Assembly (NCBI RefSeq): GCF_035046485.1
Contig: NC_085138.1
Span: forward strand, 87,345,228-87,409,227
Direction of reading: 5' to 3'
Origin: Aedes albopictus
Taxonomy: Eukaryota > Arthropoda > Insecta > Diptera > Culicidae
Length of the DNA: 64,000 bases
Both the position numbers and the translations under genes were made by a program. Each line of letters starts with the position of its first letter. Position 1 is the first letter of the stretch. Positions 43,037 to 55,750 of the stretch are shown one piece after another. Under the pieces are notes generated by a model. It saw only the letters and a program-made list of their open reading frames with translations, did no database searches and was not told the origin of the DNA.

Positions 43037-43273
43037 TACTCGTTTCTGAGTTATTGACAAAAAACCGCCGAAAAATCAGCATTTTTGACCATTTTTTTTA
43101 GATCCCGAAGGAACCTTACCCTATTTGGTTCAATAACTCAAAAACGAGTAGAGATATCGCAATTATAAGCACACTTTCGGCTCTATGGGGCCCTTAAATC
43201 ATCGGTTTTAGTAGAATAGCGTTTTTTAGTTCCATACCATTTTTGACAACTTTAGGCCCCTTGAGAGACCACT

Positions 43274-43393
43274 TAGCCTTGAGATATGGACTTCTTATTT
43301 TGACACGATCATTTCTTAGCTAAAACGATCATTTTCCACTAACGAACTTATAACATTTCCAATTTTTGCAAAATAAGGGACGGCTTATTGCCC
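43274..43393. mobile_element. Orphan right arm of the 30135-31895 element
   Basis: The left arm lies outside the duplicated interval, so this copy has one arm only. Confidence 0.6.
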
Positions 43394-44097
43394 AGCTACC
43401 GTAAAGCTGGAACGGTTGACCGTTGAATTGGGAGTCGTGAGCAGGGACGTGCAATTTCGAAAGGAAAACATGACGCACGAAAGCTGTAGCAAATCGTTTC
43501 CCATGCGACGGGACAACTGCGATGCTTCATAACTCACGCTGCAACACGCTCGTTCTTATTGCTACTGAAACAAGTATGTTTGAAAATGGAAGTGAAACAC
43601 TTTGAACTTTCGTTTCAATTGTGGATCATTGAAAAATTTCAATGTGTCAAAAACACTATTTTAAACAATTTTTCAAATAGTGATGCACGCCAATAGAATT
43701 ATCATTATGTTTTATGAAAAAGGAACACAAGTTCGACCGCTTAAATCCAATTAACCGGCGCCCGTAACCATTGAGAGACTAACGCGCAAGAGTGAGGTAC
43801 TACTGTTCTGCCGAGTGAAGCACAAGCAATGCCACCCCGAAGAGAGACTACGGAGTGCTACGATGAATGAGAACGTTTTCCGAATTGTAAAGAAAGACTC
43901 GTATAGTGTGTCAAACAGATAAAGTGACTCATTCAAATGTTGCATGAAAGTGTATCATTGAAACGAAATTAAACGCCCCTGGTCGTGAGTTCGAGTCTCA
44001 CCGGAGTACGTGGATTTCTTTTCATAATTCAAATCTCAATTTGTTCATCGAGCACATGTTCTGTTGTGCACATGGATGTCAATGCATTTTCTTTATA
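43394..44097. other. Unassigned stretch, duplicate of 31896-32599
   Basis: It contains the T-arm relic at 43985-44001. Nothing else is recognised. Confidence 0.4.
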
Positions 44098-45098
44098 ATT
44101 TTAATTGGGTTCTAAGGCCTCCTTCTAAAACTACACCGGGAATTGCTTTAGGAATTCTTCTGAGGATTCGTTTAAATAATTCAACGCAAACTTAACCAGG
44201 GATTCCTTCGGAATTTACTACAAGGATTTTATTTTCCAAAAATTCGTTCACAGATTTATCCTAGAACACATTCAGTAAAACCTCCAAGGATTTTATCAAA
44301 GGATTTCACCTGGAATTGAGAAAAGAATCATGAGAAGTTTCTCTACTAAGGTCTTACATCAATACTCCTGGGATTACTTCAAGAATGTCCCTGGAAAATC
44401 TTTGGATATTCCTTATAGATTTATTCAAAAGTACTTCTTTAGATTTCTACAGGGATTCCACTGAAGGTTTCTTCACTACCAAAACATTGATTGAGAGGTA
44501 CAAGCAGACAGTATGGGGGAAAGTCCGCATTTCTCAGGGTTTCTTTTAGAAATTCTTGCTGGGATTCCCTTTAAAAATTCTTTGAGGAGATATGTTTATC
44601 TCATGAGAATAGAACAGGATTAGGGATTTCTTTAGAAATTTCAACAAGAGATTCCTTCAAAAGCTATTCCATGGAGTTCATCAGAAATTCTTCTAAATAT
44701 TTCTTTACAAACCCAACAGGGATTTTTTCTCCATTGCTTCTACAAGAATACTTCAGTGATTCTTCAGTGATTTTCACAGCAATTCATACAAAGATTGTTT
44801 TCAGAAATTACTCTTACGGTTCCATCAGAAATATCTCCCGGGATATCTTAAGAGTTCCCGGCAGAATTTGTTTATATTATTCTCCAGTGGTTTTTCAGAA
44901 GTTTTTCCAGATATTGTACAAAGATAAATTAAGATTTTTTAATGGAATCCCTGAAGAAATTTCCCAGAAAACCTTAAGGAAGTGTCTAAAAAAATCCCTC
45001 ATAAAACTCCGGAGATACCTTTGAAAACTCCAAGAAAAAGTAGTTGAAAATTGTATGGAGGAATTCCTGAAAAAAAATCCTGAAGCAAATTCTAAAGT
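44098..45098. repeat. Degenerate repeat tract, duplicate of 32600
   Basis: Same GGAATTCC-type phrases as copy 1. Confidence 0.5.
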
Positions 45099-45135
45099 TA
45101 TCTTATGAGTAATTCCAACTAGGGCTGAAAGTCTC

Positions 45136-45431
45136 TTTCTTCTTCTTCTTCTTCTTCTTCTTCTTGGCGCAACGTCCTCACTGGGACAAAGCCTGCTTCT
45201 CAGCTTAGTGTGCAATGAGCACTTCCACAGTTATTAACTGAGAGCTTCCTCTGCCAATGACCATTTTGCATGTGTATATCGTGTCGCAGGCACGAAGATA
45301 CTCTATGCCCAAGGAAGTCAAGGAAATTTCCTTTACGAAAAAAATCCTGGACCGACCGGGAATCGAACGCGTCACCCTCAGCATGGTCATGCTGAATACC
45401 CGTGCGTTTACCGCCTCGGCTATATGGGCCC
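45136..45431 (-). mobile_element. Feilai-like SINE, duplicate of 33638
   Basis: Full-length copy with B box and (GAA)n tail. The TTC run has the same length as in copy 1. Confidence 0.85.
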
Positions 45432-45765
45432 TCTTTAATAAAGACAAATCAATCAATCAATGAGTAATTCCTGGGGGAACACTCAGAATGATACCTAGAA
45501 AAAATTATGTAGAAACACCTTAAGGCGGTATATTCTCAGAAAAAAAAATCTTGAAAGACTCATGGAGGAACTCTGCAAATAATCCCAAGGAAAAAAGGTT
45601 TGAGAAACCTCTACAGGTATTCCTAGGAATCGCAGCAAAGGTACTGTTGTAGTTCTTGGTGACCTCCCTCAATACATTTCCAAGGGATTCCTGAAGGATT
45701 TTCTGAAAAATCCTTGGAAGAACTCCTGAAGATACATCTGATGGAATTCACAGAAAAATGTAGGT

Positions 45766-46198
45766 TTCTTCTTCGCTGCGTTCAAGGACAAAGCCTGCAT
45801 CTAAACTCAGCATTCTATGAGCACTTCCTCAGTTATTAACTGAGAAATTTCCTCTGCCAAATTACCACATTACACATTACATGCATGTGTATGTCGTATG
45901 CAGGGATGCCAGATGTTTTTTTTTAATCCGTATCTCGTTTTTCAAAAAATCTGTATCCCATACAAAATTTAGGAGAAAAATATGTATGCCATACAAAAAT
46001 AAAATGGCCCCTCTAGCTCAAAAATCTGTAATTCATATAAATCGAAATATGTATGGATGCTCAAAAATCTGTATAATACAGATAAATATGTATGTATGTA
46101 TATATGGCATCCCTGGTCGTGTGTAAGGCACGAAGATATCGATACCTAAAGAAGTCAAATTTCCTTTAACTGGAATCAAAGCCGTCACTCTAATAAAT
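45766..46198 (-). mobile_element. Interrupted SINE, duplicate of 34268
   Basis: Same order of body phrases, split by the MITE at 45901. Confidence 0.7.
45901..46115. mobile_element. hAT-type MITE, duplicate of 34403
   Basis: CAGGGATGCCA ends with the same one-mismatch 8-bp duplication. Confidence 0.82.
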
Positions 46199-46312
46199 GA
46201 ATTTGTGAAGGAATTTTTGAAATTTTACCATGAAGACCTGGAGGACCCTGCAGGTATTCATTTAAAAATTTCTTTAAAAATTCCTTGGAAAATACTAAGG
46301 AGAACAGGCTCA

Positions 46313-46798
46313 GTGTACCAGTTATGGCTATACTACCTCAAATTCGCCATAGTTGATTTTCAATCTTTAATGATGAAAATCAACAAGAAAAAATTTGAAC
46401 AACAGATCACGTTCACAAAAGATGGTAGCTATCATTCAAACTTCACAATTTGCTCAAATTATGATACAAATAAATCATTTTCCTTAACTTTTCGGCTTCT
46501 TTGCACCCTATTTCGCCATAATCTACCACTCTACCAGTTATGGCTATTCCCATAAGGAATGAATGTAAATAGTGCGAAGTGGAACCCAAATTAACAAATG
46601 TGTCCATAACTGGTACAGGGTACATATCATTGGCACACGCCGTAACAAACAATTAAAGTAGATTTGGCTCAGTTTCTATATTTTTCCTGTAAAACTTGAC
46701 AACTCATGCATCATTTGACATATCGATGACATTCGTCGGCCTTCTTCTTATTTTTGTAGATTTTTTTTCCTTAGACAGTGCGATAACTGGTACAGGCA
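46313..46798. mobile_element. TGTACCAGTTATGG element, duplicate of 34815
   Basis: Same four inverted motifs as copy 1. Confidence 0.4.
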
Positions 46799-47027
46799 CG
46801 CAGGCACCCTATTCTAAAGTTACACTAGTTTACAAAATAAAACGAAAGTCGTGAACTTCTGTCAGTTTTACAACTTTTTTAAAATATGAAATTTACTAAA
46901 ATTCAAATATCTTGCATTTTGTTAAACCAATTTTAAATCTTTTTCCATAAATTGAAAGCTGAATACAATACCATTCAATCATCTGAAGGCAGGTTTTGTG
47001 TCAGATAGACGAAATTCAAGATATTTT

Positions 47028-47237
47028 TTTTTTTAAAGACACGGACACGTTCAATGCTTCCAGTGAGCTTTTCGCTCTTTGAAGGAAGCACGACACTAGA
47101 CAACGGACTAGCATGCAACGCCCAGTGGCACAGCCGAAAACTTTTCCTGACAGCTGCGGCGGGAATCGAACCCGCGCTCCTCAGCACGATGCGACAAAGA
47201 GCTTGGTGACCCTAGCCGCACGACCACGGAGCCGCAC
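47028..47237 (-). mobile_element. Second-family SINE, duplicate of 35530
   Basis: B box GGTTCGATTCCCG on the minus strand. Confidence 0.75.
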
Positions 47238-47474
47238 AGTTTTAGGGACAATCTTCATAAATTTTAGCAAAATTTCCAAAAATATGTGGAGAAGTGTATT
47301 TTTTTCAACAAAAGAAAAACAGTTTAAAAATTCTTTCTCGACGTTTTTTTGACATATCATATGTAGGCGAGTTACAGAAAAAATAATCAGCGCAATCGGA
47401 GCATTGATTACGGAGAATGAGATGTGTGAAGTGAGCGGCTTTGCTTAAAAATAGAACAAAACTGATTTCAAATC

Positions 47475-48353
47475 GGCAGCCAATTAAACGCCCCATAATA
47501 AATTCAAAAGTTTCCATAAATAATTCGAAAATTGCCAATAAACAAATAGGGGTGGAAGCAATAATAAACTATAAAAGTTCCATAAACAAATCAAAAAGCG
47601 CATGAATAAATCAAAACTTCCCATAAATAATTGATTTTCGAGCAATAAAAAATGCCAGAATTTCCACAAATAAATCAACAATTGCAATAAAAAACTACAT
47701 TTTTTCCAACAAAAAATTTCGAACATACTACATCACAGAACTATTATGCTAGAAAAACTGAAACTATGTGTGCAATTTAACAGACAATCGCTTGCTGTCC
47801 GAACTCGCTAACGCTCGTCGGACTTTAAAAAGGGATAACATCTCTGTTCGCATTCTACCGGGCAAATTCTTGGATCTGTGGATTGCCTAGATCCGAATGG
47901 ACGTAGTCACGGCGCGCCGGATTTCGGAAACTTCTGCCGCCTCAGTTCCTCAATCCTCTATGCGGCTTCGCCGCATGGCTCGGCCGAAACTTTTACTTTA
48001 CACATTGTTTCGTATATATTGCTAAATTTTCAATTGCTTTTTTGATGTTTTTCAATTGGGAATTTTTGAATTATTTATGGAAAAATCAGATTTATTTATG
48101 GAAAATTTAAACTTTTCTGGTGGAAAAAATGTAGTTATTTATTGAAATTTTTGAATTATTTGTGGAAATTCCGACATTTTTATTGCTCGAAAATCAATTA
48201 TTTATGGGAAATTTTGATTTATTTATGCACTTTTTGATTTGTTTATGGAAATTTTATAGTTTATTATTGCTCCCACCCTTACTTCTTTATTGGCAATTTC
48301 TGATTTTGGTATAGAAAATGATGAATTTTCTATGAGTCGTTTATATTTTAGCC
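47475..48353. mobile_element. Foldback element, duplicate of 35977
   Basis: Flanked by TTTCAAATC as in copy 1. Confidence 0.75.
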
Positions 48354-48507
48354 TTTCAAATCATCAGCCTTGTATGGAAAGTCGAAAAAATGTCCGCTCT
48401 ACTGTAATTTTTTGCCTTCTGGTTTTCGAACTCGGGGCATGATTCTACACCAAAAACGATCATTAGCTTACCGAGTTCAAAACTGCTGTAAACAAGTGTT
48501 ATTTCTG

Positions 48508-49728
48508 CAGGCATTGTTAAGAGAATGTTTGGAAAAAAAACTGGAAGAATCCCTATGAAAAGGTCTGCATACATCCAACGCAATGCCTGGAGGAATACCT
48601 GTAAGTACTATTGAAGAAACCCCTTGAGAATCCAAAAGAATCTTTAGGGATTTTTTCAGAGGAATTTCCAAATAAATGCACGAGAAAATGCGTGAATAAA
48701 TGAAGTAATGCATGAGGCATCCAATAGAGAAATTCAAGCAATATTGCGGAGATTCCACCTGTTTAGACTCCTGCGCGAAAATTAGTTGCGTGGATTTTTC
48801 TTGCGTGGGCCCACAGATATAAAACCAGACCGCGTCCTGGTGAATATTTTACGCTGTGTTGTTAGGTACACATTTGGTGATAGTTTTGCATTGTAAACAA
48901 ACATTCATTACGCACCTACGCTGAAAATGAGCCTAATCATTTATTTGCGTCGGAATCTATAAATCTTCACAACGGGCAATAACTTATTAAAAAATTGTGG
49001 AACAATTTCAAAATGTCTAAAGAAAACTCTAAAGGAATTTCTGAAAGAATTACCCAAACTTTGTAAATAGTTTATTCTTGAATTACATCTCCTGTAAAAA
49101 ACGTTTGGAGAAATTTCTAGAAGATTTTCTTGACAATTCTTTGAGAATTTTTATTCTAGGATAATTTTTGAATAAATTTTAAAGAGAAACTCCTAAAGAA
49201 AAATCTGACAATGTTTCTAAAAGATTTGCTTTAATTTTTATAAGAAATGCAAAAAAGATATAAGCTTGAACTTGACGGAATTTGCTATAGAATACCCTGA
49301 GCAATCCCAGTAAGAATTACGGAAGAAATTTCTGAGGAATCTTGTGAAACACTTTCAAAACGAAACTTTTGAGACAATACTTGAGAAACTCCTGAAGAAG
49401 TGCCTACAAAAATTGAAGGAATCTTTTTTGGAATCCTTGGATAAATTTTCAAAGAAATCCATGGACAAGGTTGCATTTTAAAGGGATACTAAGATGAATC
49501 TCAAGAGGAATTATTGCATACTAAGGAATCTTGCGAGAATCTTCTCTAGGTAAACATTCCAGAACATGTTTGATAAATCCTCAAAGAGTCCCCAAAGGAT
49601 TCTATGGCGGTGTCCCTGAAGGGAAATCCTGGGGAATTCATAGAAATTTTAAGAAAATTCATGCAAAACTGATGAAAGGAATTCCATCAAGAAGGTCTCT
49701 TCTGCGCCAATTACAAAAACAATCATGA
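48508..49728. repeat. Degenerate repeat tract, duplicate of 37010
   Basis: Same phrases as copy 1; no gene. Confidence 0.45.
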
Positions 49729-50229
49729 AATAATAATGGATGGGAAAACGCACCTCGGAATATTTCTTTACTAGGCGTATTGCGGATTTTTAGAAAAATT
49801 TCCACTCTGCGGTAGCCGCCGAGTTCTACCGCAGCTGTCAAAGTCCTACCGCAGGCTTGAAAATCATCCCATCATTGAAACTGAAGGCCAAATCAAAGCA
49901 TGCTTGCAAGGTGAATTGAACTCAAAACCAACAACAAACAATGATCATCGGCGTCGTATCCAAGGCTATCCAAGGCATCGCTACGGCTCGCTAGGGTAAA
50001 TCGATGATACCTCAGTGAAAATCAGTAGTCTGACAGCTGCGGTAGCTTTTCGTTCTACCGTAAAACGGAAAGTTTTCTCTAAATTAGCAATAATACAGTG
50101 ATCGTTTAGCCGAGGCCAAAAAAATTACAAAAACGTGTCAGGCAACTAATACAAAAGATTCTATGATAAAACTTTTTTATCGTAGTGATAGTACTGTTTT
50201 ATAAAAATGTGATACATCATACTTACATA

Positions 50230-50825
50230 CAGTATGCGGCAGGAAAAAATACGAAAGTGTTTTTCAACTTCAAACCTCATTTTCGTCCATTTGACGTTAA
50301 CCAATCTATGTTTTAATGTCCCATGATCTCTAACAGGTCAATTTTCTGAAAAGTTATTTTAAAAAACCCTATTTTGGTCACAAACCTTTACAAGACGGCG
50401 CCTGATGCTGAAGACAATCGAAATTTTCAAGCCACTGAAAAGTACACAGGTCGCTAAATTTTATATCTGATAAAACAAAACTTTTAATTTTCTCTACAAT
50501 ATCATCATATATACGTGTTTATTTCATCTAGTTTGTGAAACTACATGGCTCTGGACTAGTATGGCTTGGTTTTTCATCAAATTGAAGCTAATTTTTTTAC
50601 TATTATAACCATATTGGTTTATGACCATTGGGCGCGCAGTTTTTCGATACAAATTTTTAAGGCTTACATTATCACATGTTAAAAATCAAATATGTTAATT
50701 TTTATTTTAAAGTGCTAGAATGTAGACGTTGACTGATACACTGTCATAAAAAATAGTCATATAAATCCCATATTCAGCGTGTAATAGTGCCTTGAACTTT
50801 TCGCATTTTTTCCTGCCGCACCCTG
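50230..50825. mobile_element. Element B, duplicate of 38732
   Basis: CAGTATGCGGCAGG left end; the right end is CCTGCCGCACCCTG. Confidence 0.75.
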
Positions 50826-50829
50826 TATA

Positions 50830-53059
50830 CACTGAAACAAAAACGAGGGTAATCCAAATGTCATTTTTTGCCTAGACATTCGTTTAGCCGAATTGTACAA
50901 TTTTTGGAATTCCATAATAAAAAACTAACAAACTTCGAAAAATATTGAACAAAATCATTTATGAATTTTAGATCGACTTGTAAATGATGAATTAGATCGT
51001 TTTTGGAAGTGTTGCCATATTAATTTTACAATATTGTAATTGTTTTCAAATTGAGATTTGATGTAGTTATTTTAATCGGAAGTGTTTCAAAAGAATGTAA
51101 TGAAAGTTTAATGACGTGTGCAGGTTGAAAATTTACGAAAAACAATCTTTTAAACAGAAAAAAATAACGCGAACCATCAAAAAATCACGTATTTAAGTAT
51201 TGTTTTGATGAAATATGATGGTTTCACTTGCATAAATCACAGAGTTTACTACTATTACGTCTTCTTATAGCTCCCAATATCTTTTAGACTGTATTCTGGC
51301 TGAAATAACATACATTGGACGGCTCACATTTCGAGAAATTGCACCGAAAGTATACAAATTTCTAGCATGAAGTAGTAGTAGTAGATCCATAATTTAGACG
51401 TTCTTTTCAAATAAATTATGGTAAAAATGAATGTGGTTCGAAAGTAAGACTCATTTATAATATATTTCTTCTGATTGAATGAAATAAGCCAATTGTTTGA
51501 CCATATCTAGCATTTTTGTATGAACATCTGCTTTTGAATGAACAGGGTACAAAAATTCTGGCACTTCTTGCAGTTCTTTCACTTAGCAGTCTTCTAACTC
51601 ATTTAGTAATGCTAGTATCAAACAGGTATACTCCACATGCATTAGGGTACGTCTTTATTTCAACGCAGAACTATTTATTTTAGCTTTTATCAATCCCATT
51701 TTAAGGTTTAACCAACCAATAAACTTATTTTTTTCATGACATTTTATGCAATAATTTGAACATTTCTAATAACAATTCTGTGCCATATTTTCAAAACTGC
51801 TAATCTAGCTTACGTTTGAGTGTTTACAGAAATCATTTTTCTTAAATAAATTTGTTTATCATCGCTTCTTCTTATCGGGACATTTTTTATAATATTTCTC
51901 TGAATTTCACAAATAAATAAACTTCTAAGGTCAATTGTCTAGCTAACACGTCATAAATTAAATGCCTTGGGGTATATCCTCGAAATAAGGAGTGTATCGG
52001 AAATTAACTATAAACATTCAGAATCCTCTATCACGAAGCATGTTTGGTCTTATCATTTCGGTTCTTCTATCAAATCTTCACAATACAGTCAAGTTTAGAA
52101 CAGCTTGAAAAAAATTGAAAAATGTTTAGCATTATTGAAAATATTGTAGAATGAATACATCTCACAAATGAAAGTTTTGGACAAATTGTTGTTTTTCAAA
52201 GATTTTTCAGCGTTTCATTAACATGTAGCGAATAAAACTTGTACGGCGGAAAATCCAAAAAATATTAATTATTGTTAGCAGTTATGTACACATAACATAT
52301 CACCGAACACCAACTTAAAAAAAAATATTTATGATCGAAAAACCCTCAACATTTAAAAAAAGACCTATCCTCAAAAAACACTAATTTTTTGTCGAACTTT
52401 GACAGTCTGTTTTAAATATCTTCAAAGGTTATACAATTCCGTTCTCTACTAAAGCTACCTCGACGTTAAGTTTAAAAACAATTTCAATTAAAAAAAATTG
52501 AATCATCAATTTGATGTATTTTTTATTTGCGTAATCGTGCTTTGAATGAGCATCAAAAAAATAGTGTCCCTGAAAAATAGCCTTTTTTCATTTTTAAGAA
52601 TTGCGCTAAAATGGAATCGAATTTTTTCTTGAAAAAAAATTTTTACCTATATTATGAGCAATCTGGGAAAGAATATATTTGCGCTAATATATTTTAAAAA
52701 ATCAAAAAAATTTCCTTTTTTTTCCGCAATTTCAAATTTTTAAGAGGTGTCCAAAATTTCAAGATCATGCGTTTAAACTTTGAGATTGATGACCATGTAA
52801 AATGATTATTTTTACAAAAGCAAAAATGCCATTCCTTTTTCTGAGGATTTATATAGTACCTCCAAAAATAAAATTATTTATAACTTGAATAAATTATTTT
52901 TTAGGATGTTTTGAACATATATAGTTAATTTCCGATACAGTCCTTATACTCACTAAATTGCAAAAAATATATCGAAAACCATTTTTTCATTTACCTCGGA
53001 TAAACGAATGTCTAAGCAAAAAATGACATTTTGTATTTACCCTTGTTTTTGTTTCAGTG
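50830..53059. mobile_element. Element C, duplicate of 39332
   Basis: Ends CACTGAAACAAAAACGAGGG and TTGTTTCAGTG with TA flanks. Confidence 0.75.
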
Positions 53060-53237
53060 TATATGCAAGTGTGATGTATCACTTTTTTATAAAACAGTAC
53101 TAGATATACTATCACCACGATAAAAACGTTTTTTTATAAAATCTTTTGTATGAGTTTCCTGACATTTTTTTTAAATTTTTTTGGTCTTGGCTAAACGAAT
53201 GTCTATCACTGTAGTGAAGTTATTTCCTTAGGGGCGT

Positions 53238-53404
53238 CCCAAGCAACACACATGTTATAATAAAGTTACGACAGCGCAAGTTTTGGTTGTATAGAAGTTT
53301 ATTTTACGTAATTCTAACATTATGTTGAAATAACGTAAAATAAACTTCTATACAACCAAAACTTGCGCTGTCGTAACTTTTATATAACATGTGTGTTACT
53401 TGGG
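53238..53404. mobile_element. Palindrome, duplicate of 41740
   Basis: Foldback MITE of 167 bp, as in copy 1. Confidence 0.75.
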
Positions 53405-53514
53405 GTACCAGTATAAGGGGCGCTAAAACTTGGAAACCTTGAATAATCCAACCAATACGCATGTCATACACAAATGATGACGATCATCATATTTTTGGTT
53501 TTTGTTTTTTTTTT

Positions 53515-53767
53515 TATTACCGCCAAGGCGCCATTCACCGTGGGGGCTCCATTCACCGTGGGCCTTCGAATATTTTTTCATTATTTCCATATTATGATTG
53601 AATGATATGACAATTTTTCTTCAATTTCATCAATACAACATTGTATTGGTGAAATTGAAGGGAAATTGTCATATCATTCAATCATAATATGGAAATAATT
53701 AAAACAATATTCGAAGGCACACGGTGAATGGAGCCCCCACGGTGAATGGTGCCTTGACGGTAAATAA
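53515..53767. mobile_element. Palindrome, duplicate of 42017
   Basis: Foldback of about 253 bp, as in copy 1. Confidence 0.75.
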
Positions 53768-54046
53768 CAAAGCAATATTTTCAAAATCGGTTTTCGTACA
53801 CATGTATGTTAAGTATAAGTCAAGGTATCTTCTGATATTTTTTCGTGGTGGAAAATGTTTTCCATTTTTGCAAAAAAAATATTTTTTTAAAATTTGGTTT
53901 GAGAATGGTTTCTGTAAAAAGAAAAAAAAAATCTACCAAAAAAAAAAATCAAGATCCATACTCCGATTTTGAAAATATTTCTTCGTTATTTTATTAAACG
54001 CGCTATGCTGTCGATATATAGGGTCCACAAATTAATTACAAAATCT

Positions 54047-55750
54047 CGTTTTTATTGAACAATAAGATCAAACATGGTATTATGATCGCAACGGTACTTT
54101 TCCCAAACTATAAAAACGAAAGAATAATTTTAAATAAAAATCAAAATAAGTAAAAGGGTAAACATTTCAATGACATTTGAGGTCATCCTTGACGTGACCA
54201 TGGTTTGTGGTTAAACCCAATAATTTAGGTAGCTTTTAGGAGCCTATAGTTCCTAAGAATATTACTTTTCCGTAGACTACTTTTTGCTGTGCACATTCCT
54301 TATATTTTTTTTATTTATTTGACCTTTGTCCTTCAACCTTCGAACTTTTATTTTGGAGCCCCTAGAGAGTCATATTTCGTTTCATATTTTCCTGGTCCCT
54401 AATGATTTTAGCAACGCTGACTCTGACAAAAGTCGTCTTCTTTTTGCTCCTCGACAATTAGCAGCATCCCATGGAAATTAGCACTTATGGCTAAACGAAT
54501 TTTGATTCGCACTAGCTGTTCCATGCCAAACGATTCGTTTGTCGTTTGAAATGCAATTTTAATTGCACCACGTGGTGGAGTGCAACAATGCGACTACTTA
54601 GTTGCAATAAGAGTTAAGTTTGAGTGATGCTTTTGGGGACGAGTTTAATTTCGTTACATTGGGCACGGTAATAAATTTGATCTGAATCTATCTGGTTCAT
54701 CACGTCGAGCTCGATAGGACCATTCCTTTCTCATGAATAACTATCACATTTTGAGTAATTGTCCGTTTTGTCCGCTTGTGAACTCGTTGACCAGTAAATG
54801 ATGCCTGAATAGATATCGTAAATTAATTTCCGATTTGATGCAATCAATGTTCTAACCTATAAAATAAATTAGCTCAATCAAACACTGTGCGTTACGAGCT
54901 CGAGTCCTGTAGCCAGATGCAGAGGATATCAGTTATCAACGATGATGTATGTATGCACTGTTTAGCTCAATCAAGGTATAAATTATAAATTATCTCCAAA
55001 TATTTTCCTACGCCGTTTATTGTGATGCAGCAGCGGCTTATTGACAGTGTGACGGTTACAGTGACTTCGTGCCTTTGTGACACCGACATGTTCATTAGGT
55101 GCATGTTGCTGATGTTACTGTTTGTTGAACTGCCAATTAAAAAATCACACCTTTCAGCCCTATTAGATAGAAATATCTGTTATATTGAGATTGATTAGAG
55201 TGCGGACTGATTCCAAGCTGGTTGCGGATAATTAATTTGCTGATGGCTTCAATGATCTTAATTAATATTCCGATATGATGCAGGGTGCTGCCGTGTCAAT
55301 CAATTACTGGTCGATGGAATGATATTCTAATCACTACTCTTCCCTACTGGTTGGGGATTGAACATCAGAATTCCTCTGAAATTTAATCCAGTCATTTTCG
55401 ATAATTAGAAACTGATGCATCAGCAATAATCAGTATGTTCAGTGGTATCACATAATATTTTAATGAAGGCTGCCTAGTTTAATGCCAAGTATGTAGTGGA
55501 AACTTTTTCAAGCTAATATCGCATTGTTTCCCACATATTTAATTCAAACAAAATTCAAACGGCTTACTTTCTCCTCTGTCAAGCTTTGATGCTGGTAATA
55601 GAGTAACAATTAGAAAATAATGAATATAAAACAGAATACGGTTTACTTGAATCGAACTTTTTGTGAAAACTACCATTGATAAAAGACAATGTAGTGCTAA
55701 ATTGTTTATTCAAGAAACATTTCGTAAAATTTCGTGTAGTTCACATTTCA
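54047..55750. other. Unassigned AT-rich sequence
   Basis: No repeats, TIRs or coding frames are evident. It has the look of unique intergenic or intronic DNA, with TAATTAAT-type homeodomain-like strings, which are expected by chance at this composition. Confidence 0.4.

Larger units (their letters stand above)
46824..48496. mobile_element. ACACTAGTTTACA-family TE, duplicate of 35326
   Basis: It contains the second-family SINE at 47028-47237 and the foldback at 47475-48353, as in copy 1. Confidence 0.65.
50096..53211. mobile_element. Tc1/mariner-type nest A, duplicate of 38598
   Basis: Contains B at 50230-50825 and C at 50830-53059 with TA flanks as in copy 1. Confidence 0.75.
42549..54046. 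repeat. Tandem duplication, copy 2 (11,498 bp)
   Basis: Direct copy of 31051-42548. It ends at CAAAATCT (54046), after which the unique flank CGTTTTTATTGAACAATAAG begins. The individual elements of copy 1 are present at +11,498. Confidence 0.95.
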
